Of a stretch of 64,000 bases of DNA, positions 17,346 through 24,907 are shown piece after piece. The first letter of the stretch is position 1. The number at the start of each line of letters is the position of its first letter. Both the position numbers and the translations under genes were made by a program. The notes below the pieces were generated by a model. It did not search any database and was not told where the DNA came from. It saw only the letters and a program-made list of their open reading frames with translations. Origin of the DNA: Rodentibacter sp901420285. Its GTDB lineage: Bacteria; Pseudomonadota; Gammaproteobacteria; Enterobacterales; Pasteurellaceae. The stretch covers positions 1,054,001 to 1,118,000 of the forward strand of contig NZ_CP162010.1 in NCBI RefSeq assembly GCF_041734645.1, in the 5' to 3' direction.

Positions 17346-17971
17346 TGGACGTTATTAAAATTACGTCGCGCTACGGCGCGTTATTGGGCTTGGTCGCCCT
17401 GCTCTGCACTGCGATTTCTAGCGGGATTTTCTTTCTGACCAAGGGCAAAATTGATGACGCCATGGCGGCGCAACAACGCGAGCTTTTATTGCAGGTTATT
17501 CCGCAAAATTATTTTGATAATAATCCGGCGGAAACCGTGGCGATTCCGCAAGACGAGCGTTTACAAGGCATTCAAAAAATTTATTTGGCGAAAAAAAACG
17601 GCCAAATTTCCGCTTATGCTTATGAAACTACTGCGCCGGACGGCTATTCCGGCAATATTCGCTTGTTAGTGGGTTTAACGCCACAAGGCGAAGTGTTGGG
17701 GGTGCGCGTGATTGAACATCATGAAACACCGGGCTTGGGCGATAAAATTGAATTACGCATTTCCGACTGGATTTTAAGTTTCAACAATCAGCCGATTAAT
17801 AACGACAATTTAAACGAATGGGCGGTGAAAAAAGATGGCGGTAAATTCGACCAATTCTCCGGCGCGACCATTACGCCGCGTGCCATTGTCAACCAAGTAA
17901 AACGTTCAGCATTAGTGATGTTAGCCAATAGCACCGCATTGGAATCCCTCGCCAATCAATTAGGGCAATAA
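17345..17971 (+). CDS. rsxG: Electron transport complex subunit RsxG
   Basis: A 208-residue protein with one N-terminal transmembrane helix (about residues 10-32) and a periplasmic FMN-binding domain. The FMN-attachment site is the Thr in SGATITPRA near residues 177-185, and VIEHHETPGLGDKIE precedes it. The ATG at 17345 overlaps the rsxD stop and is the natural start; a longer frame from 17276 lies inside rsxD. An exact 12-mer (minus orientation) at 17930-17941 encodes STALE near the C-terminus. Confidence 0.95.
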   Translation: MDVIKITSRYGALLGLVALLCTAISSGIFFLTKGKIDDAMAAQQRELLLQVIPQNYFDNNPAETVAIPQDERLQGIQKIYLAKKNGQISAYAYETTAPDGYSGNIRLLVGLTPQGEVLGVRVIEHHETPGLGDKIELRISDWILSFNNQPINNDNLNEWAVKKDGGKFDQFSGATITPRAIVNQVKRSALVMLANSTALESLANQLGQ

Positions 17972-17972
17972 G

Positions 17973-18701
17973 ATGACAGATTTAACCGAAGAAAACATCA
18001 AACCCGAAGAAACGCAAGTCAATGTTGTTGATTCCACGATCAAAACGGACAACAAACCCGCGGAAAAATCTCTTTGGAAAGAAATTTTTATCCAAGGCAT
18101 TTGGAAAAATAACTCAGCCGTCGTGCAATTACTCGGGCTTTGTCCGTTACTTGCCGTTTCAAGTACAGCGACTAATGCGCTTGGCTTAGGGCTTGCCACC
18201 CTGTTAGTTTTAACCTGTACCAACACGGTCATTTCCTTGTTTCGTAAGCAGATTCCGCACCAAATCCGTATCCCGATTTACGTAATGATCATCGCCACTA
18301 CCGTTACCCTGGTGCAATTATTGATGAACGCTTACACTTACACGCTTTATCAATCCCTCGGCATTTTCATTCCGTTAATCGTCACGAACTGTATCGTAAT
18401 CGGCCGCGCCGAAGCCTTTGCCTCAAAAAACAACATTTTACATTCCGCTTGGGACGGTTTTTCCATGGGCTTGGGCATGGCATTAAGTCTTACCCTGCTC
18501 GGCGCTTTACGTGAAATTCTGGGTCAAGGCACGATTTTTGAAGGCATCGAAAACTTGTTTGGCAACGGCGCAAAATTTCTCTCTTTCCACCTTTACCACA
18601 CCGAGAGTAGCTTTTTACTTTTTATCCTGCCGCCCGGTGCGTTTATTGGCTTAGGATTGTTACTTGCCATTAAAAACAGAATCGATAATAGGAACAAATA
18701 G
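17973..18701 (+). CDS. rsxE: Electron transport complex subunit RsxE
   Basis: A 242-residue membrane subunit, paralogue of RsxA with an inverted topology. The first ~35 residues are polar (Glu, Thr, Lys-rich) and longer than in E. coli. The core LVQLLGLCPLLAVSSTATNALG and the segment IVTNCIVIGRAEAFA give the paired Cys positions of the membrane iron-sulfur site. It begins 1 bp after rsxG, completing the operon rsxABCDGE. The rsx genes are followed by nth, as in E. coli and H. influenzae. Confidence 0.95.
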   Translation: MTDLTEENIKPEETQVNVVDSTIKTDNKPAEKSLWKEIFIQGIWKNNSAVVQLLGLCPLLAVSSTATNALGLGLATLLVLTCTNTVISLFRKQIPHQIRIPIYVMIIATTVTLVQLLMNAYTYTLYQSLGIFIPLIVTNCIVIGRAEAFASKNNILHSAWDGFSMGLGMALSLTLLGALREILGQGTIFEGIENLFGNGAKFLSFHLYHTESSFLLFILPPGAFIGLGLLLAIKNRIDNRNK

Positions 18702-18757
18702 TTAAACCGCCTTTATCAAGGTTCCCTGTAAATCGCCCAATCGACTTGTCATCTTTA

Positions 18758-18800
18758 GGAAAATTTTATATATCTGAGCGCAGTGCGTTCAAAATTTTCC
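18758..18800. repeat. Intergenic dyad upstream of nth
   Basis: GGAAAATTTT (18758-18767) and AAAATTTTCC (18791-18800) pair perfectly around a 23-base loop that contains the smaller dyad GCGCAGTGCG. There is no T-run suited to termination on the plus strand. It may belong to a dispersed intergenic repeat. Confidence 0.45.
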
Positions 18801-18853
18801 GTCAAAAAATAATAAGGGCGGAAAAGCGATTTAGTCAGGCGTGTGTTCTTTGC

Positions 18854-18881
18854 TACTTTCTTGTACAAGTAAGAAAGTAGG
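18854..18881. repeat. Palindromic element just before the nth ribosome binding site
   Basis: CTACTTTCTT and AAGAAAGTAG form a perfect 10-bp stem around GTACAAGT, and TTGTACAA forms a nested palindrome. The stem ends immediately before the nth Shine-Dalgarno AGGAG, so it could affect nth translation. Similar ACTTTCTT palindromes occur between genes in other proteobacteria. Confidence 0.5.
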
Positions 18882-18889
18882 AGAAAAAT

Positions 18890-19525
18890 ATGAATAAGCA
18901 AAAAAGAATCGAAATACTCACAAGATTACGTGATCAAAATCCCCACCCTACCACTGAATTGCAGTATAATTCGCCCTTCGAATTATTAATCGCGGTAATT
19001 TTATCGGCGCAAGCGACCGATAAAGGCGTCAACAAAGCCACAGAAAAATTGTTTCCCGTTGCCAATACGCCGCAAGCCATTTTAAATTTAGGCGTAGACG
19101 GCTTAAAAAGCTACATCAAAACCATCGGACTGTTTAATAGTAAAGCGGAAAACATCATCAAAACCTGCCGCGATTTAATCGAAAAGCACAACAGTGAAGT
19201 GCCGGAAAGTCGCGAAGCGCTTGAAGCCCTTGCCGGAGTGGGCAGAAAAACCGCCAATGTGGTGTTGAACACCGCATTCGGACATCCAACCATCGCGGTG
19301 GATACACACATTTTCCGCGTTTGCAACCGCACCAACTTCGCACCGGGCAAAGACGTCGTAAAAGTTGAAGAAAAGCTGCTCAAAGTAGTACCGGACGAAT
19401 TTAAAACGAACGTTCATCACTGGCTGATTTTACACGGTCGCTATACTTGCGTAGCACGCAAACCTCATTGCGGCTCGTGCATTATTGAAGATCTGTGTGA
19501 ATATAAATACAAAACGGAATATTAA
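18890..19525 (+). CDS. nth: Endonuclease III
   Basis: A DNA glycosylase/AP lyase that removes oxidised pyrimidines in base-excision repair. The 211-residue product has the helix-hairpin-helix LAGVGRKTANVVLN with catalytic Lys near 120 and Asp near 138 in VDTHIFRV. The C-terminal iron-sulfur loop C-X6-C-X2-C-X5-C lies in CVARKPHCGSCIIEDLC. AGGAG precedes the ATG. It lies 188 bp after rsxE, behind two intergenic palindromes. Confidence 0.97.
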   Translation: MNKQKRIEILTRLRDQNPHPTTELQYNSPFELLIAVILSAQATDKGVNKATEKLFPVANTPQAILNLGVDGLKSYIKTIGLFNSKAENIIKTCRDLIEKHNSEVPESREALEALAGVGRKTANVVLNTAFGHPTIAVDTHIFRVCNRTNFAPGKDVVKVEEKLLKVVPDEFKTNVHHWLILHGRYTCVARKPHCGSCIIEDLCEYKYKTEY

Positions 19526-19550
19526 TTTGGTCAAAAACGTTTTATTTCTG

Positions 19551-19559
19551 ACCGCACTT
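19551..19559 (-). repeat. Classical uptake signal sequence ACCGCACTT
   Basis: An exact copy of the Haemophilus uptake 9-mer followed by TTTAAAT, in the gap between nth and the NSS transporter gene. Other exact copies in the window are at 2744, 2771, 21379, 23497, 25093, 43189, 44962, 45286, 49093, 56161, 62753 and 63450. Confidence 0.9.
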
Positions 19560-19575
19560 TTAAATAGGAAAAACC

Positions 19576-20949
19576 ATGACAACAACAAAACCACAACGCC
19601 AAACCTGGTCGAGCCGCCTGACTTATGTAATGACTGTTGCCGGTGCCACTGTGGGTTTCGGCGCGACTTGGCGCTTCCCTTATCTTGTAGGTGAAAACGG
19701 CGGCGGCGCTTATGTGTTGCTGTTCTGTATTGCCATGATCGTAATCGGTATCCCGATGATTCTGGTAGAAAACGTGATTGGGCGCCGTTTGCGCGTTAAT
19801 TCTATTGATGCCTTCGGCGATAAAATTCACGATAAAGGCAAAGGCATTTCTAAATACTGGAAAATTTTGGGCTATATGGGCTTACTTGGTGCTTTCGGTA
19901 TTATGGCATATTACATGGTGCTCGGCGGTTGGGTAATTTCCTATATCGTCAGTCTAATCAGCGGCAGTCTTGATATTTCCGCACCAATTACCAAAGACGT
20001 AGCAAAAAATTTCTATGATCTGCATATCGGCAACAGCCCGTTTGAAATTATGTTTTATACCTTTCTTTTCGTAGCTGTGAACCACATTATTTTGGCGAAA
20101 GGCATTATCGGCGGGATTGAGCGCTCGGTAAAATATTTAATGCCGTTGCTCTTTATTTTTCTCATCGGCATGGTAATCCGTAACATTACCTTACCGGGTG
20201 CAATGGAAGGCATCACCTTCTACTTAAAACCGGATTTCAGCAAAATCACCCCGCAGCTATTTATTTTCGTATTAGGACAAGTGTTCTTCGCTTTAAGTCT
20301 TGGTTTCGGCGTATTAATTACGCTTTCAAGCTACTTAAACAAAGAAGAAAATCTGATTCAAACCGCAGTAATCACCGGCTTTACCAACACCATTATCGCG
20401 GTGCTTGCCGGCTTTATGATTTTCCCGTCGCTCTTTACCTTTGGAATTGAACCAAACGCGGGCCCAACCTTGGTATTTCAAAGTTTACCGATAGTATTCT
20501 CACATTTATGGGCAGGTAAATTCTTCGCGATTATTTTCTTTGGCTTATTATTAATTGCGGCATTAACCACTTCTATCACTATCTACGAAGTGATCATCAC
20601 AGCATTACAAGAAAAACTTCGTATGCGTCGCGGAAAAGCCATTGCATTAACGCTCGGCGGCATCTTCTTACTCGGTAACGTACCGTCAATTTTAGGCGAC
20701 AATTTGTGGAAAGACATAACCATTTTCGATAAAAGCATTTTCGACTTCTTCGATTACGTTAGCGGCAATATTCTGTTTATGCTTACCGCATTGGGTTGTG
20801 CGATTTTCGTCGGTTTCGTGTTAAAAGACGAAGCAAAGAAAGAACTGTCCTCAACGCCCAATTCCACCTTTACCCAAATATGGTTTAACTACGTAAAATT
20901 TGTCGTACCGGTCATCATTGTGGTAATTTTCATCAGTAACCTATTCTAA
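19576..20949 (+). CDS. NSS (SNF) family sodium-dependent transporter
   Basis: A 457-residue symporter of the neurotransmitter:sodium family, probably for an amino acid or related amine, in the inner membrane. It shows about 11-12 helices. Helix 1 carries VGFGATWRFPYLVGENGGGAY; most relatives have GN where this has GA before the WRFP, and that Asn is a sodium ligand in LeuT, so ion coupling may differ. The same gene position after nth holds an NSS transporter in H. influenzae. AGGAAAAACC precedes the ATG. A strong terminator follows. Substrate cannot be told from sequence. Confidence 0.9.
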   Translation: MTTTKPQRQTWSSRLTYVMTVAGATVGFGATWRFPYLVGENGGGAYVLLFCIAMIVIGIPMILVENVIGRRLRVNSIDAFGDKIHDKGKGISKYWKILGYMGLLGAFGIMAYYMVLGGWVISYIVSLISGSLDISAPITKDVAKNFYDLHIGNSPFEIMFYTFLFVAVNHIILAKGIIGGIERSVKYLMPLLFIFLIGMVIRNITLPGAMEGITFYLKPDFSKITPQLFIFVLGQVFFALSLGFGVLITLSSYLNKEENLIQTAVITGFTNTIIAVLAGFMIFPSLFTFGIEPNAGPTLVFQSLPIVFSHLWAGKFFAIIFFGLLLIAALTTSITIYEVIITALQEKLRMRRGKAIALTLGGIFLLGNVPSILGDNLWKDITIFDKSIFDFFDYVSGNILFMLTALGCAIFVGFVLKDEAKKELSSTPNSTFTQIWFNYVKFVVPVIIVVIFISNLF

Positions 20950-20956
20950 TCCACAA

Positions 20957-20982
20957 AAAAACCGAGCAATTGCTCGGTTTTG
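20957..20982 (+). terminator. Rho-independent terminator after the NSS transporter
   Basis: AAAACCGAGCA and TGCTCGGTTTT form a perfect stem around a 4-base loop, followed by GTTTTTTT. It isolates the transporter from the restriction locus. Confidence 0.9.
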
Positions 20983-21031
20983 TTTTTTTAACATTTTGTC
21001 AAAAAATTAACTGGCTATTTAAGCCAATCAT

Positions 21032-21060
21032 TTGTTCGCCTAAAAATTTTTCTATAGAAT
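21032..21060 (+). promoter_or_regulatory. Candidate promoter of the hsd locus
   Basis: TTGTTC (21032-21037) and TAGAAT (21055-21060) are spaced 17 bp apart, 55 bp before the hsdM ATG. Each half matches the sigma-70 consensus in 4-5 of 6 positions. Confidence 0.4.
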
Positions 21061-21114
21061 AACGGCTCTTTTCTCGAATATTCCTTAAATTTCACTTTAC
21101 ACAGGACGAATTTT

Positions 21115-22805
21115 ATGCAGAAGCCAGAAGCCAGAAGCCAGAAGCCAGAAGCCACCAAGATTGTGTCAATAATTCTTTAATACAACAAGCCTTTCTTAAT
21201 AATTTAGATGAAAAACTTTGGTCATCTGCTGATAAATTGCGTCAACAGCTTGACGCCGCCAACTATAAACACATTGTTCTTGGCCTGATCTTCTTAAAAT
21301 ACATTTCCGATAGTTTCACCCATCAACAAGCCAAAATTCAGGCTGAACTGACTTATCCCGAAAATCCACTCTATCTTGACCGCACTTTTTACGACACCGA
21401 AGAAGAATATCAAGACGCCTTAACCGCTGAACTGGAAAACCGCGACTACTACACTGCCGACAATGTGTTCTGGGTGCCGCAGCAAGCCCGTTGGGACGAG
21501 ATTAAAGCCGTTTCCATCTTAAACATCGGCGCAGAGCTGCCTTGGGGAGGGAAATTTTCCGGCGTGGCAAAACTCATTGACGATGCCTTCGATGCCATTG
21601 AAAAAGATAACGAAAAACTCAAAGGCGTCCTCCAACGCATCAGCGGCTATGCCGTAAACGAAGACACCCTGCGCGGGCTGATTATCCTCTTCTCCGATAC
21701 CCACTTTACCCGTCAGACTTACAACGGCGAGCCCGTGCATTTAGGCGCAAAAGACATTCTCGGTCACGTTTATGAATACTTCCTCGGTCGCTTTGCCCAA
21801 GCCGAAGGCAAACGTGGCGGACAATATTTCACACCGAAATCTATTGTTTCCCTGATTGTCGAAATGCTTGAGCCATACTCCGGCCGCGTGTATGACCCGG
21901 CCATGGGCAGCGGCGGCTTTTTCGTGCAAACCGAACGCTTCATCGCCGCCCATCAAGGCAACATCAACAACGTTTCCATCTACGGACAAGAATTCAACCC
22001 CACCACCTGGAAACTCGCCGCCATGAACATGGCGATTCGTGGCATTGATTACGACTTCGGCAAACACAACGCCGACAGCTTCACCCAGCCGCAACACATC
22101 GACAAAAAGATGGATTTCATTATGGCAAACCCGCCATTCAACATCAGCGATTGGTGGAGCGAATCCCTGGCCGATGATCCACGTTGGGCATACGGTACGC
22201 CGCCTAAAGGCAATGCCAACTTTGCTTGGCTGCAACACATGATTTACCACCTCTCACCCAACGGCAAAATGGCATTGTTGCTGGCCAACGGCTCCATGAG
22301 CAGCCAAACCAACAACGAAGGCGAGATCCGCAAAGCCATCATCAATGCCGACCTGGTGGAATGTATGGTTGCCCTGCCCGGTCAGCTCTTCACCAACACC
22401 CAAATCCCCGCCTGTATTTGGTTCTTAAACCGCAACAAAAAGCGCAAAGGCGAAGTGTTGTTTATCGACGCCCGCCAAATCGGCTATATGAAAGACCGTG
22501 TCTTGCGCGATTTCACTGCTGACGACATCGCCAACATCGCCGACACCCTCCACGCTTGGCAAAAATCAGACGGCTATGAAGACCAAGCCGCTTTCTGCAA
22601 ATCCGCTACGTTAGAAGCAATTAAAGACAACGACTTCGTCCTCACACCGGGGCGCTACGTCGGCACCGCAGAACAAGAAGACGACGGCGTGCCATTTGCA
22701 GAAAAAATGCAAAATCTGACCGCTCTTTTAAAAGAACAATTTGCCAAAAGTGCGGAGTTGGAAGCAGAGATTAAAAAGAATTTAGGGGGATTGGGGTATG
22801 AGTAA
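21115..22805 (+). CDS. hsdM: Type I restriction-modification system N6-adenine methyltransferase HsdM (phase OFF as given)
   Basis: HsdM is the adenine methyltransferase of a type I restriction system. The long open frame has the SAM-binding motif DPAMGSGGFF (coded near 21,894) and the catalytic NPPFN (22128-22142), as in N6-adenine methylases. The ATG at 21115 has GGACG upstream but is in a different frame from this body. One more copy of the CAGAAGC repeat would join them and give MQKPEARS, then an ordinary HsdM N-terminus (FLNNLDEKLWSSADKLR). No ATG or GTG lies in the hsdM frame upstream of 21237, where a TTG would remove about 16 core residues. The gene overlaps hsdS by 8 bp. Confidence 0.93.
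21118..21152 (+). repeat. Heptanucleotide repeat (CAGAAGC)5 at the hsdM 5' end
   Basis: Five uninterrupted copies of CAGAAGC begin directly after the ATG at 21115. Seven is not a multiple of three, so each gain or loss of one unit changes the reading frame. With five units the ATG frame stops at 21178-21180. With six (or three) it would join the hsdM frame. This is the structure of a contingency locus. Confidence 0.95.
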
Positions 22806-24108
22806 TTGGAAAGAATATAAATTAGATGAGCTTGTAGAAATTACTTCTAGTAAAAGAATTATGAGGTCAGAATATCAAGAAAATGGTATTCCATTTTTCA
22901 GATCAAAAGAAATTATAGAATTAAACTCTGGAAATGAAATAACAACTGAGTTATTTATTTCAAAAGAACGGTTTTTAGAAATAAAGAACAAATTTGGAAC
23001 ACCTAGTTATGGAGATATTTTACTTACCTCTGTTGGTACATTAGGTGTTCCATATTTTGTAAATTATAAAGAAGAATTTTATTTTAAAGATGGAAATCTA
23101 ACCTGGTTTAGAAAATTTAATAATATTTTGCGTAGTAAATATCTTTATTACTGGTTTTCTTCGCCTGTTGGAAGAAAAGCTTTAAAAGAAATTACTATTG
23201 GCTCTACACAGCCAGCATTGACTATAACAGGATTAAAATCATTAACAATACATCTTCCAACCTTAGAAGAACAAGATTATATTATTGAAATACTTGATCA
23301 TTTATCAAGTAAAATCCACCTCAACACCCAAATCAACCAAACCTTGGAACAAATCGCCCAAGCCCTGTTTAAAAGCTGGTTTGTCGATTTCGATCCCGTG
23401 CGTGCTAAAGTCCAAGCGCTTTCAGACGGCCTTAGCTTTGAACAAGCAGAACTGGCAGTCATGCAGGCAATCAGCGGAAAAACACCCAAAGAACTGACCG
23501 CACTTTCACAAACACAGCCTGAACGCTACGCCGAATTAGCCGAAACCGCCAAAGCGTTTCCGTGTGAGATGGTGGAGGTTGATGGGGGTGAAGTGCCGAA
23601 GGGGTGGGAGGTTAAGCGAATTGATGAAGTTATTCAAAAAATTCCTGTAGGTAAAAAATATAGCTCAAAAACCGCATTTTCAGAAGGTTTAGTACCTATT
23701 TTGGATCAAGGTAGATCAGGTGTTATTGGTTATCACAATGATAAACCAGGCGTAAAAGCAAGCATTGAAGATCCAATTATTGTATTTGCTAATCACACTT
23801 GTTATATGCGTTTAATCTCTTACGATTTTAGTGCTATTCAAAATGTATTTGCCTTCAAAGGGAAAGAATGCAATTTGTATTGGCTTTATCTTGCTACGTT
23901 AGGAAAACAAGAGTTTGTGGAATATAAAGGGCATTTCCCTGATTTTTTAATTAAGGAAATTATTGTTCCACCAGAAGAATTAACAGAATTATTTGGGAAA
24001 TATGTAAAAGAGAGTTTCTCAAAAATTTTCATTAAAGATAGAGAGAATTCTAGTTTAGCTAAAATTAGAGATTTGTTATTGCCTAAATTATTAAATGGAG
24101 AAATTTAA
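22798..24108 (+). CDS. hsdS: Type I restriction-modification specificity subunit HsdS
   Basis: HsdS chooses the DNA target for the HsdM2S methylase and HsdR2M2S nuclease. The 436-residue product has two target-recognition domains (about residues 1-160 and 275-415). Each is followed by a conserved helical spacer; the central one includes INQTLEQIAQALFKSWFVDFDPVRAK (split in two here for clarity: INQTLEQIAQ and ALFKSWFVDFD). The recognition domains are clearly AT-rich, while the central spacer (about 23310-23630) has normal composition. That mosaic suggests exchange of recognition domains by recombination. The target sequence cannot be predicted from the sequence alone. Confidence 0.95.
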   Translation: MSNWKEYKLDELVEITSSKRIMRSEYQENGIPFFRSKEIIELNSGNEITTELFISKERFLEIKNKFGTPSYGDILLTSVGTLGVPYFVNYKEEFYFKDGNLTWFRKFNNILRSKYLYYWFSSPVGRKALKEITIGSTQPALTITGLKSLTIHLPTLEEQDYIIEILDHLSSKIHLNTQINQTLEQIAQALFKSWFVDFDPVRAKVQALSDGLSFEQAELAVMQAISGKTPKELTALSQTQPERYAELAETAKAFPCEMVEVDGGEVPKGWEVKRIDEVIQKIPVGKKYSSKTAFSEGLVPILDQGRSGVIGYHNDKPGVKASIEDPIIVFANHTCYMRLISYDFSAIQNVFAFKGKECNLYWLYLATLGKQEFVEYKGHFPDFLIKEIIVPPEELTELFGKYVKESFSKIFIKDRENSSLAKIRDLLLPKLLNGEI

Positions 24109-24110
24109 TT

Positions 24111-24695
24111 ATGTGCTCAAAAGATAGAGCGATTGCTTATTGGACAATGGGACAAAGATTTCTAAGAATAGCAAATGTTACATCTGAACAATTAGTAGTA
24201 ACTGGCAATCCATGGGTAGTTTCATCAGATGAAGAAATATCTCCAGATAAATATAATGAAGAAACAAAATGGTCTGATCATAATATCGGAATTCCTATTC
24301 TTTTTAACTTTTATCATGGAATTGAATTAATGCTCAAGGGTACTATATTATTTTGCGATAATGAATATAAACCTAGAACGCATAAATTTACAATTTTAAT
24401 CCAAAAACTAAAAGAATATCTAAATGAAGATTCTCCATTCATTAAAAAGATTGAAAGTTACACGGCATCTCCAAATTCAATAATAAAGAATTTTTTAGAT
24501 ACCAATAAAATCACTATAGATAATTGGTATGAATCATTAAAATATCCTGAAAACAATGATAATCAGGAATTTACTCACTTAGATCTAATATACAACTCTT
24601 TAAGAAGCTTAGATTTTTGGAAGAATTTATCTAGTGACTCTTTAGAAATTATAAAATTAAGCAAAGAATACTATTTAGAAAATAGGGATAATTAA
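24111..24695 (+). CDS. Unknown AT-rich gene within the hsd locus, possible HEPN-like fold
   Basis: A 194-residue protein coded 2 bp after hsdS and before hsdR, strongly AT-rich like the hsdS recognition domains. I do not recognise a named family. The segment HGIELMLKGTILF followed by THKFTILIQKLKEYL resembles the helix pattern of HEPN proteins (E-L-x-L-K ... H-x-L), but the HEPN RNase motif R-x4-6-H is not evident. No signal peptide or membrane segment. Its place inside the operon suggests an accessory role in defence or regulation of the restriction system, but this is inference. Confidence 0.6.
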   Translation: MCSKDRAIAYWTMGQRFLRIANVTSEQLVVTGNPWVVSSDEEISPDKYNEETKWSDHNIGIPILFNFYHGIELMLKGTILFCDNEYKPRTHKFTILIQKLKEYLNEDSPFIKKIESYTASPNSIIKNFLDTNKITIDNWYESLKYPENNDNQEFTHLDLIYNSLRSLDFWKNLSSDSLEIIKLSKEYYLENRDN

Positions 24696-24720
24696 TATAG
24701 AGGTTAATTTCACTTCAGCC

Positions 24721-24883
24721 AAATCTCCCCTATCCCCTCTTTGCTAAAGAGGGGAACTATTTGAGAGGTTTGTTGACTGCAAGCAGTCGAGTTAACAGCG
24801 AATATTACTCACGAAAAACACCTAAACTAACACTACGCTCAATACCATTCTCCTCTTTCGTAAAGAGGAGTTAGGGGAGATTT
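24721..24883. mobile_element. MITE-like element, 163 bp, with about 12-bp inverted ends
   Basis: The left end AAATCTCCCCTA (24721-24732) is the reverse complement of the right end TAGGGGAGATTT (24872-24883). Each end carries its own hairpin: CCCCTCTTTGCTAAAGAGGGG on the left and CTCCTCTTTCGTAAAGAGGAG on the right. The interior has GACTGCAAGCAGTC and no coding frame. It fills the gap between the unknown gene and hsdR. No clear target duplication is visible, so the mobile status is inferred from structure only. Confidence 0.6.
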
Positions 24884-24907
24884 AAACCACACACTAAGGA
24901 ACCCATC

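Noticed and set aside
21237..22805. hsdM starting at TTG 21237
   Set aside because: TTG lies inside conserved HsdM sequence (KLRQQLDAANYK) and has no Shine-Dalgarno; the true N-terminus is upstream and linked to the repeat tract.
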